64,000 bases of DNA from assembly GCF_023715585.1 (NCBI RefSeq), contig NZ_JAMBOK010000001.1, forward strand, positions 124,001 through 188,000, written 5' to 3'. Under the pieces are notes generated by a model. The model ran no database searches, was not told the DNA's origin, and saw only the letters and a list, made by a program, of their open reading frames with translations. Shown here piece after piece: positions 35,942 through 45,541 of this stretch. The first letter of the stretch is position 1; each line of letters opens with the position of its first letter. Position numbers and translations under genes: made by a program. This DNA is from Sporosarcina luteola (GTDB taxonomy: Bacteria > Bacillota > Bacilli > Bacillales_A > Planococcaceae).

Positions 35942-37037
35942 CAGCGTTCACTCCGTAGGATTCAAGCCTTGCATCGTAATCTTCCTCAGATTCGTTCAAC
36001 CGCATGACGTGAATATCTTCAGGATCAAAATCAAGACCGATTTTCTCGCCGACTTCCGCTTTCTTCGTGGAATGGACAAGCCATTCATTGCCGTCCTGAT
36101 CGTATGTCGATAGTTCATAATGAACTCCTCGGAACAACTGTGTATCGACTGTTACATTCAATTTCCCTTTATCGACAGTCGTGATTTCCAGATCTTCGGG
36201 GCGAAGGACGATGTCGACTTTCTCATTGGGCTGAAGCCCCGCATCCGCACAGTTGAATCGTTTTCCTGTAAACTCGACGAGGTAATCCTCAATCATCATC
36301 CCAGGAACAATATTCGATTCACCAATGAAGTCTGCGACAAAGCGGTTGATCGGTTCATCATAGATGTCGAGAGGGGTGCCGGATTGTTGGATTGCACCCA
36401 TATTCATGACGAAGATTTCATCGGACATGGCGAGCGCTTCCTCCTGATCGTGTGTAACGAAGACAAACGTCTTGCCAAGACGCTGCTGCAACTCCCTTAG
36501 TTCGTACTGCATTTCAGATCTCAGCTTCAAATCGAGAGCGGACAATGGCTCATCGAGCAGTATCACTTCAGGGTCATTGATGATGGCGCGTGCTATCGCA
36601 ACCCTTTGCCGTTGACCACCGGACATTTCCGTAATTTCCCGGTTTTCGTAGCCCGCCAAGTTGACGAATTTCAGGGCTTCTTTCACCCTTGTATCGATTT
36701 CGTCCTTTTTCACTTTTTTGATGCGTAACCCGAATGCGATATTTTCATAGACATTCAAATGGGGGAATAGGGCATAATCCTGAAATACTGTATTTACTTG
36801 ACGTTCATTTGCGGGGACGTTGTTGATCTTTTTTCCATTAAAATGAATGGAGCCTGCGGTCGGCTCGATAAACCCCGCTATCAAACGAAGAATTGTTGTC
36901 TTCCCACAACCGGAAGGACCTAATAATGTATAAAATTTCCCGCGTTCTAATTCAAATGAGACATTATCCAATACGGTAGTCCCGTCGCCGTATTTTTTCA
37001 CGACATTTTCAAAACGGATAATCGGCTGATTTGTCAT
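35934..37037 (-). CDS. potA: Polyamine ABC transporter ATPase PotA
   Basis: A 367-residue ATPase with Walker [12 protein letters not shown], signature [10 protein letters not shown], Walker [13 protein letters not shown], the switch His in VTHDQEEAL, and a C-terminal TOBE-type regulatory domain. An ATG at 37058 overlaps the regulator stop but has no ribosome site; ATG 37037 follows GGGGG at about 11 nt and is preferred. Confidence 0.92.
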   Translation of the reverse strand: MTNQPIIRFENVVKKYGDGTTVLDNVSFELERGKFYTLLGPSGCGKTTILRLIAGFIEPTAGSIHFNGKKINNVPANERQVNTVFQDYALFPHLNVYENIAFGLRIKKVKKDEIDTRVKEALKFVNLAGYENREITEMSGGQRQRVAIARAIINDPEVILLDEPLSALDLKLRSEMQYELRELQQRLGKTFVFVTHDQEEALAMSDEIFVMNMGAIQQSGTPLDIYDEPINRFVADFIGESNIVPGMMIEDYLVEFTGKRFNCADAGLQPNEKVDIVLRPEDLEITTVDKGKLNVTVDTQLFRGVHYELSTYDQDGNEWLVHSTKKAEVGEKIGLDFDPEDIHVMRLNESEEDYDARLESYGVNADE

Positions 37038-37054
37038 TTGTGGTATTTCCCCCT

Positions 37055-37597
37055 TCATAAATAAGATTCTGTCGCTACGAGGAGTAATTCACTCGGACCT
37101 TTGTTGGCATTCGATAGTCGATGATGATCGGACGCTTCATAATAGACCGAATCTCCCTTTACAGCTGTGAAAGTCCTGCTTCCGAGCTCGATTTCCACTT
37201 TGCCGGAAATGACATAGATGAATGTTTCGGCAAGTGAAGGTTCAAATCGTTTGAATTCTCCATTCCTCGAGAATGTGATAAAGATTGGTTCCATTTCGTT
37301 TTCATTTGAACGTGGAACGAGCCAGCGGATGCTATACTTTAATTCATCATTGACATAAGTGGTTTGATCGGCTGGCGAGAAGACGACTTTCATGTTTTTC
37401 TTCGGTTCATCAAAAAATTCCTTCGGTGTTGTGCCTAGCACTTCCAAGAGGGAAAATAGCGTTTCGATGGAAGGAGAGGTTAGTTCCCGCTCCAATTGAG
37501 AGATGTACCCTTTCGTCAGGTCGGTTCTCTCTCCCAATTCCTCCTGGGTCAGCCCTTTTTTTAAGCGCAGGCTTTTGATTTTACTCCCGATATGCAT
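37055..37597 (-). CDS. HTH-cupin regulator of the pot operon
   Basis: About 180 residues. An N-terminal XRE-type HTH ([20 protein letters not shown], then [10 protein letters not shown]) is joined to a C-terminal cupin domain ([28 protein letters not shown], in two parts). This PuuR-like architecture commonly senses polyamines or related small molecules. It is the first gene of the pot operon, so it probably controls it and itself. The start is taken at ATG 37597; TTG 37606 is an alternative. Confidence 0.87.
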   Translation of the reverse strand: MHIGSKIKSLRLKKGLTQEELGERTDLTKGYISQLERELTSPSIETLFSLLEVLGTTPKEFFDEPKKNMKVVFSPADQTTYVNDELKYSIRWLVPRSNENEMEPIFITFSRNGEFKRFEPSLAETFIYVISGKVEIELGSRTFTAVKGDSVYYEASDHHRLSNANKGPSELLLVATESYL

Positions 37598-37626
37598 GGC
37601 CGTCAATTCCTTCCTTGGATCATGGA

Positions 37627-37707
37627 GTTTAGTATTACTGTACTTTCTGTTTACTAGAAACCTACTTCATTATACAAAATACTAGTTGGAAATCAAGATG
37701 TTTAGTA
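37627..37707. promoter_or_regulatory. Possible operator repeats of the pot promoter
   Basis: GTTTAGTA occurs at 37627-37634 and 37700-37707, and GTTTACTA at 37649-37656, with ACTAGT at 37681-37686. They surround the promoter and are about 22 and 51 bp apart. They may be sites for the cupin regulator; this is inference only. Confidence 0.35.
37669..37696 (-). promoter_or_regulatory. Sigma-A promoter of the pot operon
   Basis: On the minus strand TTGATT (37696-37691), a 16-bp spacer and consensus TATAAT (37674-37669), about 70 bp upstream of the regulator start. Confidence 0.7.
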
Positions 37708-37711
37708 AAAA

Positions 37712-37740
37712 TGCCGGAATCCATTTTCAGGATTCCGGCA
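37712..37740 (-). terminator. Terminator of the CorA-like gene
   Basis: TGCCGGAATCC / GGATTCCGGCA is a perfect 11-bp stem, followed on the minus strand by a T run. It lies just 3' of the CorA-like gene. Confidence 0.85.
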
Positions 37741-37751
37741 AGGTGCTGTAT

Positions 37752-39212
37752 CTATTGGTCAAGCATGTCAAGTTTATTCCGGCGCCGCCTTCGCAAATAC
37801 ATCTTGCCGAAAGTGGAAATGATCAAATAAGCCGACAATCCGATGCCAGTAACGGCAGTAATTAACGAAATCCATTCGAAGATCGTGTAGGAGGGATACT
37901 CCTTCCAGCCAGAAGGAGCCTCCCAGTCAGGAATGACAAGGTTCATGCCGTATATTCCGGATATGACTGTAAATATTGTCAAAATAAATAGGAGCATATT
38001 CAATCGACCGGCTTGGTTATTTTCCTGGCTCTTATATAATTCCTGCAACGTATTGCTCACTTCATTGAAAAGGGGATCGATGAGAAAGGTACTTCTGAAC
38101 ATCTCCGCCAATTCCTTGCCTTCCGACCGGGTGCTGACTTCTTTGAAATAATAGGACGATGAAAATACACTGATGAGCTGAATGAGTGACCTGACGTAAT
38201 ACTCGTCCTTCTTCCAGTCGATTTCACTGTATTCAAATGAGACGCGCAATAGCATGATTTTATAGAAATAATGAAGCAGGAGATTATAATAGTGGGTTCC
38301 CATGAATTGGGATAATTCATTCGTTAATTCATCTGCCGGCCGATTGGTCACGACAGAATAGCCATGCTCAGTCGCTATCATATATAAGTGCGGCGCCCAA
38401 CGGTCATGCAGCGAATGCGATAAGGAACGCCGGATGTAGTCAGGGTTCGTTGCTGAAATGAAAGGAACTCCATCGGGTCTTCTGCCATTTAAGTTGCCTA
38501 TTCGATACAGTTGCTCTTCTGTAATGGTTGCCCCTGTTTCCGCGATGAGAAAAGATGAAACAAACATCCTTTCATCCTCAAAATAGGGAAGTGAGCCAAA
38601 ATGGCCTTTCAATTTCTTTTCGTGTAAAACTGCCTTCTCCATAAAAGGGCATAAATATCCGAATAAGTAATCACGGATGGAGAAAGTTTGTCCTGTTTCA
38701 GGGATGATGATCATCGCACCCTTGCTTTCCTTCAAATTCGGTTCAATTGCCCGAAAATGTTGAATGAAATCAAGGACGTCGCTTAAGTCCGTGGGTATGT
38801 CCTTCATATTAACACGCAACGCAAGGAACGCGATTCCGAACGGACCGAGAATGACATCAATGCTCCGTATATGAAACTCATACTGTTCATCCCTTATCTG
38901 CATGATATGATCTTTTTTGATAACTGAAGTGTACCGGTGGAACCCTTTTTTATCAGGTGAACCGGGGAAAAGTTTATGTTCGATATATGGATAGAAGTAT
39001 TGTTCGAGTTCTTTGCCAACAACTTCAATTCCATAGCCGTACATTTCGGTCTCATGGTCGGCATCTTCATCGATATGAAAATAAGTGTATCCATTCGATT
39101 TCAAGCTATCGATTGTTTCCTGTCTTTTCAGCTGATCAAATCCAAATGGCAGAAGGAATGACATATGGGAGCGAATTATATTCAGTTTTTCCACATTCTG
39201 TTGTATTGGCAT
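37752..39212 (-). CDS. Divergent CorA-like (2-TM-GxN) membrane protein
   Basis: A 486-residue protein. A large cytoplasmic N-terminal region of about 400 residues precedes two C-terminal helices. The first ends in YGMN, the GMN signature of CorA-type Mg2+ channels, and the loop after it is acidic (LVIPDWEAPSGW). A basic tail (KMYLRRRRRNKL) follows the second helix. The soluble part is longer than and unlike classical CorA, so transport of Mg2+ or another divalent ion is likely but not certain. Confidence 0.75.
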   Translation of the reverse strand: MPIQQNVEKLNIIRSHMSFLLPFGFDQLKRQETIDSLKSNGYTYFHIDEDADHETEMYGYGIEVVGKELEQYFYPYIEHKLFPGSPDKKGFHRYTSVIKKDHIMQIRDEQYEFHIRSIDVILGPFGIAFLALRVNMKDIPTDLSDVLDFIQHFRAIEPNLKESKGAMIIIPETGQTFSIRDYLFGYLCPFMEKAVLHEKKLKGHFGSLPYFEDERMFVSSFLIAETGATITEEQLYRIGNLNGRRPDGVPFISATNPDYIRRSLSHSLHDRWAPHLYMIATEHGYSVVTNRPADELTNELSQFMGTHYYNLLLHYFYKIMLLRVSFEYSEIDWKKDEYYVRSLIQLISVFSSSYYFKEVSTRSEGKELAEMFRSTFLIDPLFNEVSNTLQELYKSQENNQAGRLNMLLFILTIFTVISGIYGMNLVIPDWEAPSGWKEYPSYTIFEWISLITAVTGIGLSAYLIISTFGKMYLRRRRRNKLDMLDQ

Positions 39213-39359
39213 TGCATTGCCTACCTTCAGTCATTTTTGATAACAAGTCACTTACTATAGCATTTCCTTAGTCGATGCGGGACTAAACATTTCATCCCGA
39301 ATTCGAATCTTTCGGCATAGAATAAGCTGTGAGATTTTTTATACGGAGGAGGATAAGTA

Positions 39360-39809
39360 ATGAAATTGCATGAGCACATGCCTGAACTGTATGGTGCAAC
39401 GACTTGGCTGAATGGACGGTGTGATAGAGAGGATCTCATTGGTGTAAAACCGACACTCATTCATTTTTGGTCCATCAGCTGTCGTGCATGCAAAGAAAAG
39501 ATGCCGTATTTAACCAGCTTCCAAAACCGATATAAAGATCGATTGAATATGATTGCTGTGCATATGCCTCGATCGGAAGAGGATAGGGACTTACAGCAAA
39601 TCAAGAAAGTTGCTGCACAGCACGGCATGACTCAATCGATTTTTGTTGACGATAATTTAACTTTGACGGAGGCGTTCGGTAATCAATTCGTCCCTGCATA
39701 TTATGTTTTTGACAAAGAGGGCCGTTTGCGCCATTTCCAAACGGATCAAAGTGGTATGAACATGCTGAAAAAACGCATCGATAGGCTATTGAATGAAATG
39801 AAGAGATGA
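39360..39809 (+). CDS. ykuV: Thioredoxin-like thiol-disulfide oxidoreductase YkuV
   Basis: A 149-residue thioredoxin-fold protein with the redox pair C41-x2-C44 in SISCRACKEKMP, a cis-proline region VPAYYVFD, and KPTLIHFWSI and AVHMPRSEED blocks shared with B. subtilis YkuV (148 residues). No signal peptide is present, so it is cytosolic. GGAGGAGG lies 7 nt before the ATG. It is a single gene. Confidence 0.92.
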   Translation: MKLHEHMPELYGATTWLNGRCDREDLIGVKPTLIHFWSISCRACKEKMPYLTSFQNRYKDRLNMIAVHMPRSEEDRDLQQIKKVAAQHGMTQSIFVDDNLTLTEAFGNQFVPAYYVFDKEGRLRHFQTDQSGMNMLKKRIDRLLNEMKR

Positions 39810-39900
39810 GGCGGCCGACAATGGGGTCGTCTTTTCTTTTTCCTGTGAAAATTATGTGATACACTAATTTCATCCATGAATCGGATTGGAGCGGAATTAT

Positions 39901-40560
39901 ATGAAAAAGGAATTTGTCATCATTGGACTAGGACGATTTGGGGGAAGCATTGTCAATGAATTAGTAGAATTGGATGCAGACGTCATGGCGATTGATATTT
40001 CGCCCGATCGGGTCGACGAATTTGCGCATATAGCAACAACTGCAGTCGCGGCCGATACGACCGATGAATCTGCTCTTCGATCACTCGGGATCCGGAATTT
40101 TGAGCATGTCGTCGTGGCAATCGGGGAAAATATTCAAGCGAGCATTTTGACAACGCTCATCCTGAAAGAGATCGGCGTTAAAAGAATCACTGTAAAAGCG
40201 CAGAATGATTACCATGCAAAGGTTCTACGAAAAATCGGCGCGGATCAAGTCGTACACCCTGAACGGGATATGGGGAAGCGGATTGCGAACAATTTGGTTT
40301 CCAATAATATTTTGGATTACTTGGAGCTGTCTGATGAATATTCGATTGCGGAGATTCGCGCGAATGAGAAACTTGCCGGTTTTACGCTGATCGAACTCGA
40401 TATCCGAGCAAAATACGGCGTTAACATAGTTGCGATAAAGCGCGGTGCACAAATTTTAGTATCGCCGCAAGCCATTGAAGAAATCCAGTTGAATGACATT
40501 TTGATTGTTATCGGATCTGATTTAGATATCCATAGATTTGAGAAAAAGGCCCTTCATTGA
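39901..40560 (+). CDS. ktrC: Ktr potassium uptake regulatory subunit KtrC
   Basis: A 219-residue RCK protein: an N-terminal Rossmann domain (IIGLGRFGGSIV) binding ATP/ADP or NAD(H), and a C-terminal RCK_C domain (about 135-219), which in homologues binds c-di-AMP and shuts the channel. It forms the octameric ring that gates KtrD. GGAGCGGA precedes ATG 39901; an ATG at 39886 is upstream of that site. In B. subtilis ktrC is also near rnjA. Confidence 0.93.
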   Translation: MKKEFVIIGLGRFGGSIVNELVELDADVMAIDISPDRVDEFAHIATTAVAADTTDESALRSLGIRNFEHVVVAIGENIQASILTTLILKEIGVKRITVKAQNDYHAKVLRKIGADQVVHPERDMGKRIANNLVSNNILDYLELSDEYSIAEIRANEKLAGFTLIELDIRAKYGVNIVAIKRGAQILVSPQAIEEIQLNDILIVIGSDLDIHRFEKKALH

Positions 40561-40577
40561 TGAATGGTCTTTTTTTA
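40544..40577 (+). terminator. Terminator of ktrC
   Basis: AAAAAGGCCCTTCAT / TGAATGGTCTTTTT pair with one or two mismatches, followed by T; the 5' arm is in the end of the gene. Confidence 0.7.
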
Positions 40578-40586
40578 TATAAATAA

Positions 40587-40630
40587 ACCGGATTTCCACT
40601 CCAGGCGGATGCTTTCCGTTGGGCGGGTTG
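40587..40630. repeat. Degenerate end of a dispersed palindromic repeat
   Basis: GGATTTCCACTCCAGGCGGA followed by TGCTTTCCGTTGGGCGGG resembles one end of the repeat at 312-541. The rest of the 40631-40841 stretch holds no gene that I can support and is AT-rich. Confidence 0.5.
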
Positions 40631-40841
40631 TTAATGCCGGTGTAAAAACAATTGCTAATTGGATATTGGAAAGAAGTAAGATTAGAATCCAGCATAAATA
40701 TGTTGAATAGTAATGATGTTCATCAACAAACTCGGCAGGTTAGTTGAAGAAGGAGGTTTTTTTACGATTGAGTTGAATAAGTTAATATATGTAAACTGTT
40801 TGTACAGAAGGAATGCTTTACTTCAAGTCTGGGGGTAGGAG

Positions 40842-41033
40842 GTGGGGAAACTGTACGGTGATTTCAATTCAGTTATTGTTGCTATGCTGTGTTTGTGGAT
40901 TGTATTGCTTTTATTTCAAAGACTGGCTATCCGCTTAAAGAATAGTTGGAAGAAAGATATAGCCACTACATTTTTCCAAAGTGTATTCATCTTAATTTTA
41001 CTTCCTATACTAGCTAATTTCATTAGACCCTAA
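40842..41033 (+). CDS. Small predicted membrane protein
   Basis: A 63-residue frame with two hydrophobic helices (about 11-27 and 46-61) separated by a basic loop (RLKNSWKK). The start is GTG 40842 behind GGGGGTAGGAG. The family is unknown. It lies in an AT-rich insert and could be a lineage-specific gene or a remnant. Confidence 0.45.
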   Translation: MGKLYGDFNSVIVAMLCLWIVLLLFQRLAIRLKNSWKKDIATTFFQSVFILILLPILANFIRP

Positions 41034-41093
41034 AATGTTATTACAGTAACAATGCTGCTGTACTTAAAGGTCTTTAAGTAGGGGATGGATGAT

Positions 41094-41867
41094 ATGGAAC
41101 AATTAAAAGGAAAAATTGCGGTTATCACGGGTGCAAGCCGTCTGAGCGGGATTGGAGCTGCGATTTGCAGGGAGTTAGCTGAATCGGGTTATCATATATT
41201 TTTTACTTATTGGACTGAATATGATAAAAAAATGCCTTGGAGCATCGAATTAGATGAACCCATGATTTTAAAAGAAGAATTATTAAAAAAAGGTATTAAG
41301 GTATCGTGTATGGAGTTGGATTTAACTCAACATGATGCACCTGAACAACTACTAAATAATGTTTCCGAACAACTTGGTAATCCTGATATCTTGATTAACA
41401 ACGCAGCCTACTCAACTAACAATGATTATTCTACTGTAAATGCTGAAGAATTAGATAAACATTACATGGTAAATGTGCGTGCAACTACACTTGTAAGCAG
41501 CAGATTTGCTCAAAGGTTTGATAAGAAATCAGGTGGAAGAATAATAAATATAACTTCAGGTCAGTTTCAAGGACCAATGCCTGGCGAATTAGCATATGCA
41601 ACAACAAAAGGAGCAGTTGATGCGTTAACGATTACGTTGTCGGCTGAACTAGCCCCTTTAGGAATAACGGTTAATGCAATAAATCCAGGTCCAACTGATA
41701 CAGGTTGGATGACAGAAGACATAAAAAATGAATTAAAACCGATGTTTCCTTTGGGTAGAATAGGAGAACCGAGAGATGTTGCAAAGACTATAAAGTTTCT
41801 AGTGAGCGATGAAGCAGATTGGATTACAGGTCAGATTATTCATTCAGAAGGTGGATTTAAGAGATAA
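41094..41867 (+). CDS. Short-chain dehydrogenase/reductase
   Basis: A 257-residue SDR with cofactor loop TGASRLSGIG, NNAAYS, and the catalytic YATTK motif. It is of the 3-oxoacyl-ACP reductase-like type; the substrate is unknown. GGGG at 41081-41084 lies 9 nt before ATG 41094. Codons are visibly more A/T-rich than in flanking core genes, and it stands where B. subtilis has adeC, so it is probably a transferred gene. Confidence 0.85.
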   Translation: MEQLKGKIAVITGASRLSGIGAAICRELAESGYHIFFTYWTEYDKKMPWSIELDEPMILKEELLKKGIKVSCMELDLTQHDAPEQLLNNVSEQLGNPDILINNAAYSTNNDYSTVNAEELDKHYMVNVRATTLVSSRFAQRFDKKSGGRIINITSGQFQGPMPGELAYATTKGAVDALTITLSAELAPLGITVNAINPGPTDTGWMTEDIKNELKPMFPLGRIGEPRDVAKTIKFLVSDEADWITGQIIHSEGGFKR

Positions 41868-41940
41868 ATGAGACTAAAAAATGCTTTGGTTCTAGAGGCT
41901 TTTTTGTTGTATTAAATTCTTAGATGAAATTCTCTGGGGA

Positions 41941-41978
41941 CCTTCATCAATGCCAAGCATTGATGAAGGATCTTTTTT
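41941..41978 (+). terminator. Terminator after the SDR gene
   Basis: A perfect 13-bp stem CCTTCATCAATGC / GCATTGATGAAGG with loop CAA, then TTTTTT. Confidence 0.9.
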
Positions 41979-41979
41979 G

Positions 41980-42015
41980 CAAAAAAACACCCTCAAGTCA
42001 ATAAAGACTTGAGGG
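41980..42015 (-). terminator. Terminator of rnjA
   Basis: CCCTCAAGTC (41990-41999) / GACTTGAGGG (42006-42015) followed on the minus strand by a run of seven T. Confidence 0.9.
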
Positions 42016-42026
42016 CGTTAGTACGA

Positions 42027-43694
42027 TCATACTTCCATTACAACCGGAAGTACCATCGGTCTGCGTTTTGTCTGGTCGTAAAGATAAGGTGAAAGGATAT
42101 CGATGATGTCGCTTTTCAATGAACCTGCCTCTGCAGGTGAGTTTGCGAGTTTCCTATTCAATTCCTTTGAAAGGAGATGCTGCGCTTCGCTGATCATCAT
42201 TCCGGATTCTCTCATATACACAAATCCACGTGAAATGATATCAGGTCCCGAAACGACTTTGTTGCGCTTTTTGTCGACAGTCGCTACTACGATAACCAAG
42301 CCGTCTTCCGAAAGGATTTTACGGTCTCGCAATACGACGCTTCCGATATCTCCAATGCCGCTGCCGTCGATGTACACGTCTCCTGAAGGGACTTTCCCGG
42401 CAATTCGTGCACTATCTTCTGTCAAAGCGAGCACATCACCGTTGCTCATGATGAAGACGTTGTCCGGTTCGACGTCGCAACCGATGGCAAGTTCTTTATG
42501 CATCTTCAACATGCGGTATTCGCCGTGAATCGGCATAAAATATTTCGGTTTGATCAAGCGGAGCATCAATTTCTGCTCTTCTTGTGAGCCGTGGCCTGAT
42601 GTATGGATGTTATTCAGTGCGCCATGAATTACTTCTGCACCGGCGCGGAACAATGCATTGATCGTTTTATTGACACTCAACGTATTACCAGGAATCGGCG
42701 AAGACGAAAAGATGACTGTATCGCCTGGTTGGATCTGTACTTGACGGTGTGTTCCATTTGCAATACGGGATAGTGCAGCCATCGGTTCTCCTTGGCTTCC
42801 CGTACAAAGGATCATCACTTCGCTGGCCGGTAGCCGATTGAGTGACTGGGTGTCTACGAATAACTCTTTTGGTGCATTAATATACCCCAGTTCGCGTCCA
42901 ATCGTGATGGCATTGTCCATGCTTCGCCCGAATACAGCAATTTTCCGGCCATATCGTTCAGCCGCTTCAATTACTTGCTGCAGTCTGTGAATATTGGAGG
43001 CGAAAGTCGCGAAGATGATCCGTCCATCGACTTTCCGGAAGATTTCATTCAAGCTATCGCCGACTTTTCTTTCTGACATCGTAAAGTTCGGAACTTCAGC
43101 ATTTGTACTGTCGGATAGAAGGCAAAGCACGCCATCGCTTCCGAATTTCGCCATCTTGGCGAGGTTCGCCGGTTCCCCCACAGGAGTGAAATCGAATTTG
43201 AAATCACCTGTATGTACGATATTGCCTGACGGCGTTTTGACAACGACTCCGAATGCGTCAGGAATACTATGGGTTGTCCGGAAGAAGGAGACGGAAGTCT
43301 TCCTGAATTTGAATACGTCATCTTCCTTGAACTCGATCATCTTCGTCGTTCTGAGAAGGCCGTGTTCTTCAAGCTTATTACGGAGCAGCCCGAGAGCCAA
43401 TTTACTGCCATAGACGGGAATGTTGATTTTGCGAAGCAAATAAGGGATTCCGCCGATATGGTCCTCGTGACCGTGGGTAATGAATAGACCTTTAATTTTT
43501 TCGATATTTCGTTCCAAATAGGTATAGTCCGGAATGACGTAATCGATTCCGAGTAAATCGTCCTCAGGGAATTTGATGCCTGCATCGATGAGGATGAGTT
43601 CGTCCTGAAATTGTACACAATATGTGTTTTTACCGATTTCTCCAAGTCCGCCTAGGGCGAAAACGGCAGTTTCATTATTCTTTATTAGTTTCAT
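42027..43694 (-). CDS. rnjA: Ribonuclease J1
   Basis: A 555-residue metallo-beta-lactamase/beta-CASP nuclease with both endonuclease and 5'-to-3' exonuclease activity in mRNA decay and rRNA maturation. The metal site is [10 protein letters not shown] (His74, His76, Asp78, His79), with HTGDFKFD and the C-terminal [11 protein letters not shown] motif. It follows rpoY by 5 nt, an arrangement conserved across Bacillales. Confidence 0.96.
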   Translation of the reverse strand: MKLIKNNETAVFALGGLGEIGKNTYCVQFQDELILIDAGIKFPEDDLLGIDYVIPDYTYLERNIEKIKGLFITHGHEDHIGGIPYLLRKINIPVYGSKLALGLLRNKLEEHGLLRTTKMIEFKEDDVFKFRKTSVSFFRTTHSIPDAFGVVVKTPSGNIVHTGDFKFDFTPVGEPANLAKMAKFGSDGVLCLLSDSTNAEVPNFTMSERKVGDSLNEIFRKVDGRIIFATFASNIHRLQQVIEAAERYGRKIAVFGRSMDNAITIGRELGYINAPKELFVDTQSLNRLPASEVMILCTGSQGEPMAALSRIANGTHRQVQIQPGDTVIFSSSPIPGNTLSVNKTINALFRAGAEVIHGALNNIHTSGHGSQEEQKLMLRLIKPKYFMPIHGEYRMLKMHKELAIGCDVEPDNVFIMSNGDVLALTEDSARIAGKVPSGDVYIDGSGIGDIGSVVLRDRKILSEDGLVIVVATVDKKRNKVVSGPDIISRGFVYMRESGMMISEAQHLLSKELNRKLANSPAEAGSLKSDIIDILSPYLYDQTKRRPMVLPVVMEV

Positions 43695-43699
43695 ATTTC

Positions 43700-43909
43700 T
43701 CAGACCTGCTCTAGCTCAAAATGAGGGGATGATTGCTCATATTCGAGATGTTGGCCTTCCAGTAGCTGAATAAGTTCAATATTGTACTCCCGGTTCTTTA
43801 ACTTTTCGCGGACGGATTTTTCTGAATCGGCTTCAATGTACAGTTGTTTTGTGTTTTCACGAATTGGCACTTGTGTTGCTTTTTCTTGGTAATAGACTTT
43901 GTAGATCAT
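43700..43909 (-). CDS. rpoY: RNA polymerase epsilon subunit RpoY
   Basis: A 69-residue protein of the YkzG/RpoY family: [19 protein letters not shown] and [20 protein letters not shown] in their family positions. It is a small Firmicute RNA polymerase subunit. It is cotranscribed with rnjA, as in B. subtilis. Confidence 0.93.
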   Translation of the reverse strand: MIYKVYYQEKATQVPIRENTKQLYIEADSEKSVREKLKNREYNIELIQLLEGQHLEYEQSSPHFELEQV

Positions 43910-44032
43910 GATAAACTCTCCTTTTTACGTTCATTTGAATCTTTCTCTTCATCTTAGCATGTCAGTTGTTTAAAATAAACTATGATGAACTTCTTCATCT
44001 ACTATGTAACAGCAGCTCCTTTGAAAAGAAAA

Positions 44033-44055
44033 GCCCGCCAATTATGTTGGCGGGC
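44033..44055 (-). terminator. Terminator of the 25-codon mini-gene
   Basis: GCCCGCCAA / TTGGCGGGC with a short loop, followed on the minus strand by TTTTCTTTTC. Confidence 0.85.
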
Positions 44056-44061
44056 GTATGT

Positions 44062-44139
44062 CTATGCGATCGTCTTTTTGCCGAGTATGCCATTGAGCCG
44101 TTTTAACCATTTACGTTTGAGGCGCTTGTACATGGGCAT
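44062..44139 (-). CDS. Basic 25-residue mini-protein (putative)
   Basis: Minus-strand frame beginning MPMYKRLKRK and ending GKKTIA, with 9 Lys/Arg in 25 residues, of amphipathic helical character. AAGGAG (44149-44144) lies 4 nt before ATG 44139 and 10 nt before a second in-frame ATG (44133). A consensus promoter lies just upstream and a strong terminator just downstream, giving a transcript of about 120 nt. I do not recognise the protein. It could instead be a small RNA. Confidence 0.6.
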   Translation of the reverse strand: MPMYKRLKRKWLKRLNGILGKKTIA

Positions 44140-44155
44140 ATCACTCCTTAAAGAC

Positions 44156-44184
44156 ATTATACAGGAGTTCGAAATTTCTGTCAA
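44156..44184 (-). promoter_or_regulatory. Perfect consensus sigma-A promoter
   Basis: On the minus strand TTGACA (44184-44179), exactly 17 bp, TATAAT (44161-44156). The predicted start (about 44149) is at the ribosome-binding site, so the leader would be about 10 nt. Confidence 0.88.
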
Positions 44185-44192
44185 GTTTCAAA

Positions 44193-44750
44193 TTATTCCC
44201 TTTCAAAAGGAGTGGCGTCCGGGATGATTTTGAATGGTGCAGAAGGATCGATATGATCGTAGAACATGATTCCATTCAAATGATCCAGTTCGTGTTGGAA
44301 CGCGATGGAGGAAAGTCCCTTGAGTCTCATCTTGAATTCCTTGCCTTCCGGATCGAATGCTCTCACAGTTATCCGCGCATACCTAGGCACGAAGCCCGCG
44401 ACATCGCGGTCCACGGAAAGGCAGCCTTCACCGGATGTCAAATATGTCCGTTCCACTGAATGGCTGACGATCTTAGGATTGACAGCAATAATACTGAGCG
44501 GTTTCTTGCCATCCTCTTCGATATGCAAAGCGAAGATTCTTTTTGAAGCATTCACTTGCGGGGCTGCAAGGCCAATTCCCGGACGCAGGCCATATCGTTC
44601 ACAAATTTCATCGTCTTGACTGTTAATGACATACTCGAGTATGTCATTACAAAGCTTTTTTTCTTCAGCCGTTAAAGGGAATGACACTTCCTCGGCAACT
44701 TTACGGAGTGCCGGATGGCCTTCGCGAACTATATCTTCCATTAAAATCAT
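44193..44750 (-). CDS. def: Peptide deformylase
   Basis: A 185-residue type II (Gram-positive) deformylase that removes the N-formyl group from nascent proteins. Metal and active-site motifs: GIGLAAPQV, EGCLSV (Cys ligand) and QHELDHLNG (two His ligands and the catalytic Glu). ATG 44750 follows GAAAGGAAG and gives the start MILMED, matching B. subtilis Def (MITMEN). An upstream in-frame ATG has no such site. Confidence 0.95.
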   Translation of the reverse strand: MILMEDIVREGHPALRKVAEEVSFPLTAEEKKLCNDILEYVINSQDDEICERYGLRPGIGLAAPQVNASKRIFALHIEEDGKKPLSIIAVNPKIVSHSVERTYLTSGEGCLSVDRDVAGFVPRYARITVRAFDPEGKEFKMRLKGLSSIAFQHELDHLNGIMFYDHIDPSAPFKIIPDATPFERE

Positions 44751-44888
44751 TACGTATTCTTCCTTTCGATAAATCATGCTGTACTCCTATTATAAGCCAA
44801 CGGGGAAAATAGGGTAAAGGTTTTTGTGCATGCTTGAAAAGCATTATGGATACAGTTATAGTGAAACACAGATTGGAGGAAATATGCG

Positions 44889-45530
44889 ATGAATAAAACA
44901 CTTGTAAGCTTAGTTGCTATGGGCATATTAGCATTATCCGGCTGCAGTATCGGGCAGTCGACTGAAGAGCAGCTTTCTGAAACTTTGACAAAAATGAATG
45001 AATCCGAAGCTGTATATCGTGACACGCAAAGCAAATTGACCGAACTTGAAAAAACTGAACAGAAGACGTTCACTGAAACGATGGAGTTAACGAAAGAAGA
45101 CGTAGAGAAACTGCGTTCCAAAATTGATGAATTGGAGAGTCTGTTAGACGATAGACTGGCCCATTTGGAGAAAGAGGAATCAGCCATAAAGAAAGCGGAA
45201 GAACTGGCCGGTGGACTTGATGCAATTGCAGAGAAGGCATCCGATTCTGAACGTGGTCAAATTCTGGAATTGAAAGACGCGGCATTAAAGCGATATGCTC
45301 TTCATTCCACTTTTATAGACGAGTATAGAAAACTAGCTTCCATTCAAAGAGAATTTTACGGTATGCTCTCGTCTGAAGATGTTAAACTGGAAGACCTGAA
45401 ACAGAAGGTGGAAGAAGTGAATAGTCAAAATGATGTTGTTCAAAATGCAATAGCGGAATTCAATGAAGCGACCAAAGAAGTTAATTCACTAAAAGAAGAT
45501 GTGTTTTCAAGTTTAGAACAAGAACAATAA
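44889..45530 (+). CDS. ykyA: YkyA-like lipoprotein
   Basis: A 213-residue lipoprotein with lipobox LSGC (Cys19). The mature part is almost wholly charged alpha-helical coiled coil (DVEKLRSKIDELESLLDDRL and similar). It corresponds to B. subtilis YkyA, which also lies between def and pdhA. The function is unknown. GGAGGA precedes the ATG. Confidence 0.88.
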   Translation: MNKTLVSLVAMGILALSGCSIGQSTEEQLSETLTKMNESEAVYRDTQSKLTELEKTEQKTFTETMELTKEDVEKLRSKIDELESLLDDRLAHLEKEESAIKKAEELAGGLDAIAEKASDSERGQILELKDAALKRYALHSTFIDEYRKLASIQREFYGMLSSEDVKLEDLKQKVEEVNSQNDVVQNAIAEFNEATKEVNSLKEDVFSSLEQEQ

Positions 45531-45541
45531 AGGAAATGGGT

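Noticed and set aside
43982-44227. An 81-codon plus-strand frame between rpoY and def
   Set aside because: It is antisense to the mini-gene, its promoter and terminator, and lacks a ribosome site.
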